From positions 12,152 to 76,151 of the forward strand of contig NZ_FQXG01000008.1 in NCBI RefSeq assembly GCF_900129905.1: a DNA stretch of 64,000 bases. Reading direction: 5' to 3'. The notes under the pieces are model-generated. The model was not told the DNA's origin and searched no databases. It was given only the letters and a program-made list of their open reading frames with translations. Position numbers and translations under genes: made by a program. How positions within the stretch are numbered: position 1 is the first letter of the stretch; every line of letters starts with the position of its first letter. Positions 35,380-45,130 of this stretch are shown here, piece by piece. Source of the DNA: Ferrimonas marina (GTDB taxonomy: Bacteria; Pseudomonadota; Gammaproteobacteria; Enterobacterales; Shewanellaceae).

Positions 35380-36087
35380 ATGAAATTGGACGTTTCTGTC
35401 TATCGCTACAACCCGGAGTCTGACGCCCGGCCGACGATGCAGGACTACACCCTGGATCTGCCGGAAGGCTCCGACATGATGGTGCTGGACGTATTGCTGC
35501 TGCTCAAGGAGCAGGATCCCAGCCTGTCGTTCCGTCGTTCCTGCCGGGAAGGGGTCTGTGGCTCCGACGGCATCAACATGAACGGCAAGAACGGTCTGGC
35601 CTGCATCACCCCCATCTCCACCTTTAAGGGCAAGAAGCTGAAGATCCGGCCGCTGCCGGGGATGCCGGTGGTGCGTGACCTGGTGGTCGACCTGACCCAG
35701 TTCTACAAGCAGTACGAGAAGATCAAGCCGTTCCTGATCAACGACGACAAGACCCCGGCCCGGGAGCACCTGCAGTCACCGGAGCAGCGCGCCAAGCTGG
35801 ACGGCCTGTACGAGTGCATTCTCTGTGCCTGTTGCTCCACCGCCTGTCCGTCGTTCTGGTGGAACCCGGACAAGTTCGTTGGCCCCAGTGGTCTGCTGCA
35901 CGCGTACCGCTTCCTGATCGACAGCCGGGATACCGCTACCGATGAGCGCCTGGCGGAGCTGGACGACGCCTTCAGCGTGTTCCGCTGCCACGGCATCATG
36001 AACTGCGTGAACGTCTGTCCGAAGGGGCTCAACCCAACCCAAGCGATTGGCCACATCAAATCCATGCTGCTCAACCGTGCCGTGTGA
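35380..36087 (+). CDS. sdhB: Succinate dehydrogenase iron-sulfur subunit
   Basis: Carries electrons from SdhA to quinone through three Fe-S clusters. The 235-residue product has the [2Fe-2S] set CREGVCGSDGINMNGKNGLAC in pieces near residue 55, then CILCACCSTACPSFWW and CHGIMNCVNVCPKGLNP for the [4Fe-4S] and [3Fe-4S] clusters. The ribosome site GGAGG lies 8 bases ahead of the ATG. It is followed by a terminator-like hairpin and then sucA after 116 bp. Confidence 0.97.
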   Translation: MKLDVSVYRYNPESDARPTMQDYTLDLPEGSDMMVLDVLLLLKEQDPSLSFRRSCREGVCGSDGINMNGKNGLACITPISTFKGKKLKIRPLPGMPVVRDLVVDLTQFYKQYEKIKPFLINDDKTPAREHLQSPEQRAKLDGLYECILCACCSTACPSFWWNPDKFVGPSGLLHAYRFLIDSRDTATDERLAELDDAFSVFRCHGIMNCVNVCPKGLNPTQAIGHIKSMLLNRAV

Positions 36088-36118
36088 ACGGTCCGATGAG
36101 CTGACAAGGTGAAGAAGG

Positions 36119-36150
36119 GCCACGCTTTGCAACACAACGGCGTGGCTTTT
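36119..36150 (+). terminator. Terminator-like hairpin between sdhB and sucA
   Basis: Stem GCCACGC/GCGTGGC (7 bp) with a 14-base loop, then TTTTCTGT. It is followed by a TATAAA element (36154-36159). The hairpin may attenuate read-through from sdh and the element may help start sucA. Confidence 0.55.
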
Positions 36151-36203
36151 CTGTATAAAGCTCTGAGCAGTGACCCTCAGAGCAGGAAGAGAAAGGAAGG
36201 ATA

Positions 36204-39011
36204 ATGCAACGGGATTCTCTAAAGGCCTGGCGGGCAAGCTCCCACTTTACAGGAGCCAATGCCCCCTATATCGAAGAGCTGTACGAGGCCTACCTGGACG
36301 ATCCTGGTTCGGTATCGGAAGAGTGGCATAGCATCTTCGCCGAGTTGCCGACCAATGGGGTCGAAGCGGACGTCGCCCATACCAAGATCCGCGACTACTT
36401 CCGGGAAACTGCCCTGGACAGCAACCGCTCCAAGAAGACCACCGTCGACCCGGAACTGTCAGAGAAACAGGTTCGGGTGCTGCAGATGATCAACGCCTAC
36501 CGTTTCCGTGGCCACCAGGCCGCCAAGCTTGACCCGCTCGGGTTGTGGGACCGGGAACCGGTAGCGGAACTGGACCCGAGCCACCACGGCCTCACCGACG
36601 AGGACCTGGGCCGGGAGTTCAACACAGGTTCCTACGCCTACGGTGGCGAAACCATGAAGCTGTCCGATCTGGTGGGCAGCCTGGCCAAGACCTACTGTGG
36701 CCACATTGGCGCCGAATACATGCACATCACCAACACCGATGAGAAGCGCTGGATCCAGCAGCGCCTTGAGACGGTGCTGGCCCAGCCGCGCTACGACGCC
36801 GAGCACAAACAACGGATCCTGGCCGGGCTGAACGCCGCCGAGGGTCTGGAAAAGTACCTGGGTGCCAAGTTCCCGGGCGCCAAGCGCTTCTCGCTGGAAG
36901 GCGGCGACGCCATGATCCCGATGATGCGCGAACTGATCTACCGCTCCGGTGAGCAGGGCGCCAAAGAGGTGGTGATCGGCATGGCCCACCGTGGCCGTCT
37001 CAATATGCTGGTCAACGTGCTGGGCAAAAAGCCCGGTGACCTGTTTGACGAGTTCGCCGGCAAGCACGACGAGGCACTGGGCAGTGGTGACGTGAAATAC
37101 CACCAGGGCTTCTCCTCCGATTTCGCCACCCCCGGCGGCAACGTCCACCTGGCGCTGGCGTTCAACCCCTCGCACCTGGAGATCGTTGCCCCGGTGGTGA
37201 TGGGCTCGGTGCGGGCGCGGATGGATCGCCGCAACTGCGAAACCGGCAAGCTGGTGATGCCCATCACCATCCACGGTGACTCCGCCATCGCCGGTCAGGG
37301 CGTGGTGCAGGAAACCCTCAACATGTCCCAGACCCGGGGCTTCCATGTGGGTGGCGCCATCCGCGTGGTGATCAACAACCAGGTGGGCTTCACCACCTCC
37401 AACCCGCGCGACACCCGCTCTACCGAGTACTGCACCGACATCGCCAAGATGCTGCAGGCACCGGTGTTCCATGTGAACGCCGACGACCCGGAAGCGGTGG
37501 CGCTGGTGGCCCAGATCGCGGTGGATTACCGCTACGAGTTTGGCCGCGACGTGTTCATTGACCTCATCTGTTACCGCCGTCATGGCCACAACGAAGCGGA
37601 TGAGCCCAATGCCACTCAGCCGCTGATGTACCAGAAGATCAAGAAGCACCCGACGCCGCGTAAGATCTACGCCGACCGGCTGATCGAGCAGGGGGTGATG
37701 AGCAGCGAAGAGGTGACCGAGCAGATCAACACCTACCGCGAGCAGCTCGATCACGGCGACTGCGTGGTGCCGGAATGGCGCACCATGTCTGAGCACTCCG
37801 TCGACTGGAGCCCCTACCTGGGCCACGACTGGGACGCCGATTGGGAACACAAGGAACCGCTGGAGGAGCTTAAGCGCCTGGGCCGCGAGATCGCCGAGGT
37901 GCCGCCGTCGCACAAGCTGCAATCCCGGGTTGCCAAGATCTACAAAGACCGTGAAGCGATGGCCGCCGGCGACAAGCCGCTGGATTGGGGCATGGCGGAA
38001 ACCCTGGCCTACGCCACCCTGCTGGAGAAGCAGTACCGGGTGCGCATCACCGGTCAGGACTCCGGCCGTGGCACCTTCTTCCACCGCCACGCTGTCCTGC
38101 ATAACCAGGATAACGCCACCACCTACATGCCGCTGCGTCACCTGAAGGAGGACCAGGGCCCGATCGAGATCCACGACTCAGTGCTGTCCGAGGCGGCGGT
38201 ACTGGCGTTCGAGTATGGCTACGCTACCGCGGAGCCGTCCGGCCTGACCATGTGGGAAGCCCAGTTTGGTGACTTCGCCAACGGTGCCCAGGTGGTGATC
38301 GACCAGTTCCTCTCGTCCGGTGAGCAGAAGTGGGGCCGCCTGTGTGGCCTGACCATGCTGCTGCCCCACGGCTACGAAGGGCAGGGCCCGGAGCACTCCT
38401 CCGCCCGTCTGGAGCGCTTCCTGCAGCTTTGTGCCAACCACAACATGCAGGTGTGTATCCCCACCACCCCGGCCCAGGTCTACCACATGATCCGGCGCCA
38501 GACCCTGCGGCCGATGCGTCGTCCGCTGGTGGTGATGAGCCCCAAATCCCTGCTGCGTCACCCGCTGGCGGTGAGCGACCTGGAGGAGCTGGCCCACGGC
38601 ACCTACCAGAACGTCATCGGCGAGGTGGACGAGCTGGATCCCAAGGGCGTCAACCGGGTGGTGTTCTGCTCCGGTAAGGTCTACTTCGACCTGTTGGACA
38701 AGCGTCGCCGTGAGGGGCTAACCAACGTCGCCCTGGTACGGGTTGAGCAGTTGTATCCCTTCCCCGCCGAGGAGATGAGCAAGGTGCTGGAGGATTACCA
38801 GCACGTGACCGACTTCGTCTGGTGTCAGGAGGAGCCACAGAACCAGGGGGCCTGGTATTGCAGCCAGCACCACTTCTGGCAGGCTATCCCCTCCGGCGCC
38901 AACCTGTCCTACGCCGGCCGTGAGGCTTCGGCCGCACCGGCAGTAGGGTATCCTTCCGTCCATAACAAACAACAGCAGGCCTTGGTGAATGCCGCGCTGA
39001 ATCTGAATTAA
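36204..39011 (+). CDS. sucA: 2-oxoglutarate dehydrogenase E1 component
   Basis: Thiamine-diphosphate enzyme that decarboxylates 2-oxoglutarate and passes succinyl to the E2 lipoyl group. The 935-residue product is full length. The N-terminal segment FTGANAPYIEELYEAYLDDP is typical. The core contains GMAHRGRLNMLVNVLGK, GDSAIAGQGVVQETLN and the TPP-binding NNQVGFTTSNPRDTRST. The C-terminal part has LLPHGYEGQGPEHSSARLER. The strong AGGAAGG site precedes the ATG. It is the first gene of sucABCD and is probably partly co-transcribed with sdh. Confidence 0.97.
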   Translation: MQRDSLKAWRASSHFTGANAPYIEELYEAYLDDPGSVSEEWHSIFAELPTNGVEADVAHTKIRDYFRETALDSNRSKKTTVDPELSEKQVRVLQMINAYRFRGHQAAKLDPLGLWDREPVAELDPSHHGLTDEDLGREFNTGSYAYGGETMKLSDLVGSLAKTYCGHIGAEYMHITNTDEKRWIQQRLETVLAQPRYDAEHKQRILAGLNAAEGLEKYLGAKFPGAKRFSLEGGDAMIPMMRELIYRSGEQGAKEVVIGMAHRGRLNMLVNVLGKKPGDLFDEFAGKHDEALGSGDVKYHQGFSSDFATPGGNVHLALAFNPSHLEIVAPVVMGSVRARMDRRNCETGKLVMPITIHGDSAIAGQGVVQETLNMSQTRGFHVGGAIRVVINNQVGFTTSNPRDTRSTEYCTDIAKMLQAPVFHVNADDPEAVALVAQIAVDYRYEFGRDVFIDLICYRRHGHNEADEPNATQPLMYQKIKKHPTPRKIYADRLIEQGVMSSEEVTEQINTYREQLDHGDCVVPEWRTMSEHSVDWSPYLGHDWDADWEHKEPLEELKRLGREIAEVPPSHKLQSRVAKIYKDREAMAAGDKPLDWGMAETLAYATLLEKQYRVRITGQDSGRGTFFHRHAVLHNQDNATTYMPLRHLKEDQGPIEIHDSVLSEAAVLAFEYGYATAEPSGLTMWEAQFGDFANGAQVVIDQFLSSGEQKWGRLCGLTMLLPHGYEGQGPEHSSARLERFLQLCANHNMQVCIPTTPAQVYHMIRRQTLRPMRRPLVVMSPKSLLRHPLAVSDLEELAHGTYQNVIGEVDELDPKGVNRVVFCSGKVYFDLLDKRRREGLTNVALVRVEQLYPFPAEEMSKVLEDYQHVTDFVWCQEEPQNQGAWYCSQHHFWQAIPSGANLSYAGREASAAPAVGYPSVHNKQQQALVNAALNLN

Positions 39012-39035
39012 GCGAAGACAAGGATTGATAGAAGC

Positions 39036-40229
39036 ATGAGCATCGAAATTAAGGTTCCCGTACTGCCTGAGTCCGTGGCCGATGCCACCATCGCGACCTG
39101 GCACGTTCAGCCTGGAGAGGCGGTGAGCCGCGACCAGAACCTGGTCGACATCGAAACCGATAAGGTGGTGTTGGAAGTGGTGGCCCCGGAAGATGGCCAA
39201 CTGACCGAGATCCTCAACAGCGAGGGTGACACCGTCCTGGCCGAGCAGGTGATCGCCAACTTCGTTGCCGGCGCCAAGGCCGGTGAAGAGGTGAGCAAGG
39301 AAGCGGCCAGTGCCGACGCCCCCAGCGAGGGCGGTGACGAGGCGCTGAGCCCGTCGGTCCGTCGCCTGGTGGCCGAGCACGGCATCGATCCGGCCCAGCT
39401 GAGCGGCACCGGAGTCGGTGGTCGCATCACCAAAGAGGACGTGGAAGCCTTTATCCAGAACAAGGGCAAGGCCCCCGCCGCACCGGCAGCGGCACCGCAA
39501 GCCAAGGCACCGGCCCCGGAGCTGGGTGATCGCACCGAGAAGCGGGTACCGATGACCCGCCTGCGTAAGCGCATCGCCGAGCGTCTGCTGGATGCCAAGA
39601 ACTCCACCGCCATGCTGACCACCTTCAACGAGGTGAACATGGCCCCCATCATGACCCTGCGTAAGCAGTACAAGGACATCTTCGAGAAGCGTCACGGCAT
39701 CCGCCTGGGCTTCATGTCCTTCTACGTCAAGGCCGTGGTGGAAGCGCTCAAGCGCTACCCGGAGGTCAATGCCTCCATCGACGGCGATGACATCGTCTAC
39801 CACAACTACTTCGACATCAGCATCGCTGTCTCCACCCCCCGTGGCCTGGTGACCCCGGTGCTGCGCGACGCCGACAAGCTGTCGGTGGCGGAGATCGAGA
39901 AGGGCATCAAGGAGCTGGCGGTGAAAGGCCAGGAGGGCAAGCTGACCGTGGAGGAGCTGTCCGGCGGCAACTTCACCATCACCAACGGTGGTGTGTTTGG
40001 CTCGCTGATGTCCACCCCCATCATCAACCCGCCGCAAAGTGCCATCCTCGGCATGCACGCCATCAAGGACCGCCCCATGGCGGTGGATGGTCAGGTGGTG
40101 ATCCAGCCGATGATGTACCTGGCGCTCTCCTATGATCACCGCATCGTCGACGGCCGCGAATCGGTTGGCTTCCTGGTAACCATCAAGGAGTTGCTGGAAG
40201 ATCCGACCCGTCTGCTGCTGGACATCTGA
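39036..40229 (+). CDS. sucB: 2-oxoglutarate dehydrogenase E2 (dihydrolipoyl succinyltransferase)
   Basis: Forms the core of the 2-oxoglutarate dehydrogenase complex and transfers succinyl to CoA. The 397-residue product has one lipoyl domain (1-80) with the modified Lys in [11 protein letters not shown], an Ala/Glu-rich linker, the E1/E3-binding domain ([15 protein letters not shown]), an Ala/Pro-rich linker, and the catalytic domain ending near [13 protein letters not shown], where His and Asp act. It starts 24 bp after sucA. No gene for E3 (lpdA) is in the window. Confidence 0.97.
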   Translation: MSIEIKVPVLPESVADATIATWHVQPGEAVSRDQNLVDIETDKVVLEVVAPEDGQLTEILNSEGDTVLAEQVIANFVAGAKAGEEVSKEAASADAPSEGGDEALSPSVRRLVAEHGIDPAQLSGTGVGGRITKEDVEAFIQNKGKAPAAPAAAPQAKAPAPELGDRTEKRVPMTRLRKRIAERLLDAKNSTAMLTTFNEVNMAPIMTLRKQYKDIFEKRHGIRLGFMSFYVKAVVEALKRYPEVNASIDGDDIVYHNYFDISIAVSTPRGLVTPVLRDADKLSVAEIEKGIKELAVKGQEGKLTVEELSGGNFTITNGGVFGSLMSTPIINPPQSAILGMHAIKDRPMAVDGQVVIQPMMYLALSYDHRIVDGRESVGFLVTIKELLEDPTRLLLDI

Positions 40230-40321
40230 TTTTCGATTCGGGGCATGGCAACGTGCCCCACACCCAAGTAGTCGCTCCTGGGCGGCTGGAAGGACATTAG
40301 AAGTAATAACGGACATATCAC

Positions 40322-41488
40322 ATGAATCTGCATGAGTATCAGGCTAAGCAGATCTTCGCTGAGTACGGCCTGCCCGTCTCCGAAGGTTATGCGTGCGACA
40401 CCCCTCAAGAAGCCGCAGAAGCGGCCGGCAAGATCGGTGGCGACAAATGGGTAGTGAAGTGCCAGGTGCACGCTGGCGGTCGCGGTAAGGCCGGTGGCGT
40501 TAAGCTGGCCTCCAGCAAGGAAGAGATCCGCGAGTTCGCACAGAGCTGGCTGGGCAAGAACCTGGTGACCTACCAGACCGACGCCAACGGTCAGCCGGTG
40601 GCCAAGATCCTGGTGGAGTCCTGCACCGACATCGCCCAGGAGCTGTACCTGGGTGCGGTGGTCGACCGTGGCACCCAGCGCGTGGTGTTCATGGCTTCCA
40701 CCGAAGGTGGCGTTGAGATCGAGAAGGTCGCCGAAGAGACCCCGGAACTGATCCACAAGGCGGCCATCGATCCGCTGGTGGGCCCGCAGTCCTACCAGGG
40801 CCGTGAGCTGGCCTTCAAGCTGGGCCTGCAAGGCGCCCAGATCAAGCAGTTCACCCAGATCTTCATGGGCCTGGGCCAGATGTTCCTGGACCTGGATTTC
40901 GCCCTGCTGGAGATCAACCCGCTGGTGATCACCGAGCAAGGCAACCTGCACTGCCTGGACGGCAAGATCAACATCGACTCCAACGCCCTGTACCGTCAGA
41001 ACAGCGTGCGCGAGATGCACGATCCGTCCCAGGAAGATGAGCGTGAAGCCCACGCCGCCAAGTGGGAACTGAACTACGTGGCGCTGGACGGCAGCATCGG
41101 CTGCATGGTCAACGGCGCAGGCCTGGCGATGGGCACCATGGACATCGTGAACCTGCACGGCGGCAGCCCCGCCAACTTCCTGGATGTGGGTGGCGGCGCC
41201 ACCAAGGAACGGGTGACCGAGGCGTTCAAGATCATCCTGTCCGACGACAACGTTAAGGCGGTACTGGTCAACATCTTCGGCGGTATCGTTCGTTGCGACC
41301 TCATCGCTGAGGGCATCATCGGTGCGGTGGAAGAGGTGGGCGTTAAGGTGCCCGTCGTGGTCCGCCTGGAAGGCAACAACGCGGAACTGGGCAGCAAGGT
41401 GCTGGCGGAGTCCGGTTTGAACATCATTGCAGCCAACAGCCTGACGGACGCGGCGCAACAAGTGGTAAAAGCAGCGGAGGCCCAGTAA
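40322..41488 (+). CDS. sucC: Succinate-CoA ligase, ADP-forming, beta subunit
   Basis: Makes ATP from succinyl-CoA together with SucD. The 388-residue product has the ATP-grasp domain at the N terminus ([18 protein letters not shown]) and the ligase C-terminal domain ([18 protein letters not shown]). The gap of 92 bp after sucB contains a small hairpin (GGGGCA/TGCCCC, about 40240-40260) without a T-tract. The stop overlaps the sucD ATG by one base. Confidence 0.97.
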   Translation: MNLHEYQAKQIFAEYGLPVSEGYACDTPQEAAEAAGKIGGDKWVVKCQVHAGGRGKAGGVKLASSKEEIREFAQSWLGKNLVTYQTDANGQPVAKILVESCTDIAQELYLGAVVDRGTQRVVFMASTEGGVEIEKVAEETPELIHKAAIDPLVGPQSYQGRELAFKLGLQGAQIKQFTQIFMGLGQMFLDLDFALLEINPLVITEQGNLHCLDGKINIDSNALYRQNSVREMHDPSQEDEREAHAAKWELNYVALDGSIGCMVNGAGLAMGTMDIVNLHGGSPANFLDVGGGATKERVTEAFKIILSDDNVKAVLVNIFGGIVRCDLIAEGIIGAVEEVGVKVPVVVRLEGNNAELGSKVLAESGLNIIAANSLTDAAQQVVKAAEAQ

Positions 41489-42360
41489 TGAGCGTTTTGA
41501 TCAACAAAGACACCAAGGTGATCTGCCAGGGCTTCACCGGCGGTCAGGGCACCTTCCACTCCGAACAGGCGATCGAGTACGGAACGCAGATGGTCGGTGG
41601 TGTGTCTCCGGGTAAGGGTGGCACCACCCACCTGGGCTTGCCGGTGTTCAACACCGTGCGCGAGGCGGTGGAACAGACCGGCGCGACCGCGTCCGTGATC
41701 TACGTACCGGCCCCGTTCTGTAAGGACGCCATCCTGGAAGCGATCGACGCCGGCATCAAGCTGATCGTTACCATCACCGAAGGGATCCCGACCCTGGACA
41801 TGCTGGACGTGAAGGTCAAGCTGGACCAGGCCGGTGTGCGCATGATCGGCCCTAACTGCCCCGGTGTGATCACCCCGGGCGAGTGCAAGATCGGCATCAT
41901 GCCGGGCCACATCCACAAGCCGGGCAAGGTGGGCATCGTGTCCCGCTCCGGTACCCTGACCTACGAGGCGGTCAAGCAGACCACCGACGAGGGCTTTGGC
42001 CAGTCTACCTGTGTCGGCATCGGTGGCGACCCGATCCCGGGCTCCAACTTCATCGACATCCTGGAGATGTTCCAGAACGACCCGCAGACCGAAGCGATCG
42101 TGATGATCGGTGAGATCGGCGGTACCGCGGAAGAGGAAGCGGCGGCCTACATCAAGGCTAACGTGACCAAGCCGGTGGTTTCCTACATCGCCGGTGTGAC
42201 CGCGCCTCCGGGCAAGCGGATGGGCCACGCTGGCGCCATCATCGCCGGTGGTAAAGGCACCGCGGCAGAGAAGTTTGCTGCGCTGGAAGACGCCGGTGTT
42301 CGCACCGTGCGCTCCCTGGCCGACATCGGCAAGGCGCTGCGTGACGTTACCGGTTGGTAA
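41488..42360 (+). CDS. sucD: Succinate-CoA ligase, alpha subunit
   Basis: Binds CoA and carries the phosphohistidine intermediate. The 290-residue product has the CoA-binding N-terminal fold ([17 protein letters not shown]), then [12 protein letters not shown], and the active-site His in [14 protein letters not shown] near residue 247. It is coupled to sucC by the ATG/TAA overlap and is followed by a strong terminator 14 bp later, closing the sdh-suc block. Confidence 0.97.
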   Translation: MSVLINKDTKVICQGFTGGQGTFHSEQAIEYGTQMVGGVSPGKGGTTHLGLPVFNTVREAVEQTGATASVIYVPAPFCKDAILEAIDAGIKLIVTITEGIPTLDMLDVKVKLDQAGVRMIGPNCPGVITPGECKIGIMPGHIHKPGKVGIVSRSGTLTYEAVKQTTDEGFGQSTCVGIGGDPIPGSNFIDILEMFQNDPQTEAIVMIGEIGGTAEEEAAAYIKANVTKPVVSYIAGVTAPPGKRMGHAGAIIAGGKGTAAEKFAALEDAGVRTVRSLADIGKALRDVTGW

Positions 42361-42374
42361 GTTGCAGTGACCTG

Positions 42375-42403
42375 AAAAAGCCCGCCGAATGGCGGGCTTT
42401 TTT
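42375..42403 (+). terminator. Intrinsic terminator after sucD
   Basis: Stem AAAAAGCCCGCC/GGCGGGCTTTTT with a GAAT loop and a T-tract of seven. Confidence 0.95.
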
Positions 42404-42692
42404 GTGCCTCTTTGCCACTTTGTTGGCGTCGTTACATCCGGGACACAACCGGCCTCAAATCGCTATGGTTTGGTTGTCTTACCAAGCTTGGTCAGTTCGA
42501 TGCGGTGGTGGAATGGGCTCACTTTTGGGGTGTTGCGAATCACGTTTTCGCCCTAGCGGAAAGAAAATAATTATTCACTTCGCAAAAAGATGCGCCAGAC
42601 CTCGGTAATAATCACTGTATGATGAAGTTGTGAGCGACTATGTTGGTGTCGGATCAAATCTTTATCAGAACATTTGGTTAATTGGTCTTACA

Positions 42693-42708
42693 TCTGATCG
42701 CGATCACA
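42693..42708 (+). promoter_or_regulatory. Strong CRP-like site upstream of the DUF3360 permease
   Basis: TCTGA-TCGCGA-TCACA, with extended symmetry TGATCGCGATCA, matches the CRP consensus at nine of ten core bases. A TATACT box lies at 42747-42752 with no -35 box, so the site would sit near -60 from the expected start, as in class I CRP-dependent promoters. An ArcA-like repeat adjoins it on the left. Confidence 0.6.
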
Positions 42709-42835
42709 GAATCCTGGGGTGAAGGGTCCAAAATATCGGCCACGGCTATACTTTCGTTCGATGTGATCAGCCCTTCCTGACCGTCAGACGACTCAAGCGA
42801 CATTGTGTTCCTTTGAAAGTTGGAGTGGTTATTCC

Positions 42836-44329
42836 ATGCAGGAAAACCAAGAAAAAACCTACCGCGAGTTGCATCGCCCCAGTAGCGAGTTCGCGTCCCG
42901 GAGTGACTACCTGGACCACGAGCTGCAAATCATGAAGCCGCGCCGCTGGGCGCTCAATCTGCCGGGTCGGGATTTCCGATTCGAGTGGGAAGATCTGGTG
43001 CCGGCACTGGCCGGTACCATCGGCATTATTGCCATGTACTCCGCGGTGGGGATGGCCTGGGCCGAAGGCCTGTCGGCACGCTGGGAGCACATCGAGCTGG
43101 GCAAAGCCTTTGCCATCGAGGTGGCACGGGTGGAGATGCTGATCCCGGCCCTGCTGTTCTGTATCCTCGCCTCTGGCTTTCTAAACCCCCGCGCCAACCT
43201 GGCCGGCAACCACGGCCCGATGATCCCGCTGATTGGTGCGATTGCCCTGGCCGGTGCCCATCCGCTGGCGCTGGCGATCCTGCTGGGGATCTTCGGCTTA
43301 TTGCTGTCCTATTTCAAAGGTGGTTCGAAGCTGGTGAATCTCACCAGTGAGGGGGTCGCCGGGGGCCTCCTTGTGTTCCTCGGCTTTACCGGCGCGATGA
43401 GCCAGATCGGCAGCATCCAGGCCTGGTCTAAAGGCATTGAGATGGGCCACGTGGGCCTGATTGTGCTGGCGGCGACCATCGTACTGTACGCTGTGTTGGC
43501 CAAGGTGGGTAAACGCTGGCTGGCAATCCCGGCCTGTGCCTTTACCGGTTTGATCATCGCCCTGGCGCTGGGCGCCGGTTTTGACCTGACCTTCGAAACC
43601 CCGACCGGCCTGCCTAACCTGAACCCGGTGTACTGGTGGGGCTCCACCGAACAGGGTTGGATGCTGGGCCTGCCCACGGTCAGCCACTTCATCGCCTCCT
43701 TGCCCTTCGCCATCCTGGCGGTGGCGATGTGGTCACCGGACTTCCTCGGTCACCGTATCTTCCAGGAGCTCAACTACCCCAAGCGTACCGACCGGGTGCT
43801 GATGGACGTGGATGACACCATGACCACCTGCTCCATCCGCCAGATGGTGGGCACCGCGGTAGGTGGCTGTAACATCACCTCCTCCTGGGGTACCTACATG
43901 ATCCCCGCGGCCATCGCCAAGCGCCCCATCCCCGGTGGCGCCATCCTGCTGGGCTCACTGTGTATTATCGTGGCCTACCTGGGCTTCCCGATGGACGCCG
44001 CGGTGTGGCCGCCGGTGATGCGCGTGGCGCTGCTGGTGGGTGTGTTCCTGCCGCTGCTGGAAGCGGGCATGCAGATGATCAAAGACGCCAAGGACTCCCA
44101 GTCCGCCGGCATCTGCGTGTTTGCTGCCGCCGTGACCAACCCGGTGCTAGCCTGGGCCTTGACCATGCTGCTGGACAACAATGGCCTGATCGGCGACAAA
44201 GAGCGCCCCAAGACCCTGTCCAAGCTGGATCGCATCGTGATCCCCGGTGGCGTGCTGGTGATCTGTCTGCTCGCCATGCTGACGGTGGGCATGCTGGAGC
44301 CGCAATACGGCATCAAGGCCTGGCTGTAA
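42836..44329 (+). CDS. DUF3360 family membrane transporter
   Basis: The 497-residue protein has about 11 to 13 membrane helices, with a soluble N terminus of about 50 residues. The pattern (ANLAGNHGPMIPLIGAIAL, LTSEGVAGGLLVFLGFTGAM, MDVDDTMTTCSIRQMVGT, then NITSSWGTYMIPAAIAKRP) matches the DUF3360 permeases of Vibrio and Shewanella, distantly related to SulP/xanthine-type transporters. The substrate is not known. I chose the ATG at 42836; the frame opens 11 codons earlier. The promoter region carries a strong CRP-like site, which points to a carbon-source-related substrate, an inference. Confidence 0.8.
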   Translation: MQENQEKTYRELHRPSSEFASRSDYLDHELQIMKPRRWALNLPGRDFRFEWEDLVPALAGTIGIIAMYSAVGMAWAEGLSARWEHIELGKAFAIEVARVEMLIPALLFCILASGFLNPRANLAGNHGPMIPLIGAIALAGAHPLALAILLGIFGLLLSYFKGGSKLVNLTSEGVAGGLLVFLGFTGAMSQIGSIQAWSKGIEMGHVGLIVLAATIVLYAVLAKVGKRWLAIPACAFTGLIIALALGAGFDLTFETPTGLPNLNPVYWWGSTEQGWMLGLPTVSHFIASLPFAILAVAMWSPDFLGHRIFQELNYPKRTDRVLMDVDDTMTTCSIRQMVGTAVGGCNITSSWGTYMIPAAIAKRPIPGGAILLGSLCIIVAYLGFPMDAAVWPPVMRVALLVGVFLPLLEAGMQMIKDAKDSQSAGICVFAAAVTNPVLAWALTMLLDNNGLIGDKERPKTLSKLDRIVIPGGVLVICLLAMLTVGMLEPQYGIKAWL

Positions 44330-44345
44330 GCCAAGCCCAAAACAC

Positions 44346-44374
44346 AAAAACGCGGCCCCAGGGCCGCGTTTTTT
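44346..44374. terminator. Bidirectional terminator between DUF3360 and gcvR-like genes
   Basis: Stem AAACGCGGCCC/GGGCCGCGTTT around a two-base loop, with T-tracts of six on the plus side and five on the minus side. It serves two converging genes. Confidence 0.92.
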
Positions 44375-44440
44375 ATTGGCTGAGCTTCATCGTCTCAGCC
44401 TGATTTCCGTAACTCTGTTATCTCAATACGGCACCCCAGC

Positions 44441-44944
44441 TCAGAGGGTGGGGATCACGTTCACCGCCATCTGCTCATGCAGCCCCTCCAACTCCCGGGC
44501 GATAAAGGCCGGGTCGAGCTCCGGCGGCATGGTGACGCTCAGGGTGGCGGTGAACAGGTTCTGGCCGTCGGACAGCCCCAGCCGGTGGCTATCGAGCTCC
44601 TCGATGTTGATATCGTGGTTGGCCAGCAGCTGGGTGATGTCGTTGACCAGCCCGGGCCGGTCATTGGCGTCGATGTTAAAGGCGGCGTTGATACGCCGTT
44701 CGGTGCTGGGCTGGCAGGGATAAAAGGTGACGGTGACCTCGCTGTTTTGCACCAGTAGCTCCTTCAGCTGGCTGGTGTTCTCGCTGGGCACCTCCACCTT
44801 GATAAGGGCCACGAAGCGCCCCTCCAGGTTGCTCAGCTTACTGGCCAGCCACTTGCCACCGTGGGCGTGGGTGGTCTCCGCCAGCTTTCGCAGCAGCCCG
44901 GTGCGGTCGGGCCCCTCGACACTCATCACAAAGAGATCGTTCAT
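44441..44944 (-). CDS. gcvR: GcvR-like regulator with two ACT domains
   Basis: The 167-residue protein has two ACT domains: MNDLFVMSVEGPDRTGLLRKLAETTHAHGG in pieces at the N terminus and FNIDANDRPGLVNDITQLLANHDINIEEL at about 90-120. This is the layout of GcvR, which represses the glycine cleavage operon through GcvA. Whether this copy acts on gcv is unknown, because gcv genes are not in the window. The open frame extends far upstream on the minus strand, but it is a shadow of the divergent frnE gene. The ATG at 44944 has AGGGAG nine bases ahead. Confidence 0.8.
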   Translation of the reverse strand: MNDLFVMSVEGPDRTGLLRKLAETTHAHGGKWLASKLSNLEGRFVALIKVEVPSENTSQLKELLVQNSEVTVTFYPCQPSTERRINAAFNIDANDRPGLVNDITQLLANHDINIEELDSHRLGLSDGQNLFTATLSVTMPPELDPAFIARELEGLHEQMAVNVIPTL

Positions 44945-45130
44945 TCCATGTCTCCCTTGGTTAGGCGCGCTCGCCTGTGGGTTCAGTGTAAACCAAGGGG
45001 TGTTGGCGTGGACGTGAACTGGCGCATAGTTTCCGTTGACGCGTGCGGTAACTCGAATTGCGCAGCAAGGTTGAGATCCCTCGCAGTGACCCCAAGATCT
45101 ACTGCTAAGACAGCAAGGACAGGACCCACT

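Larger units (their letters stand above)
42361..42835. other. Regulatory region upstream of the DUF3360 permease
   Basis: A 475-bp gap after sucD with no gene. It holds the sucD terminator (42375-42403), a palindromic A/T-rich stretch AATAATTATT (about 42560), an ArcA-like direct repeat GTTAATTGGTCTTA (42677-42690), the CRP-like site at 42693-42708, and a TATACT -10 box (42747-42752) without a matching -35 box. Confidence 0.7.

Noticed and set aside
36459-38174. 571-codon minus-strand open frame across sucA
   Set aside because: It is antisense to the sucA gene and has no recognisable domain.
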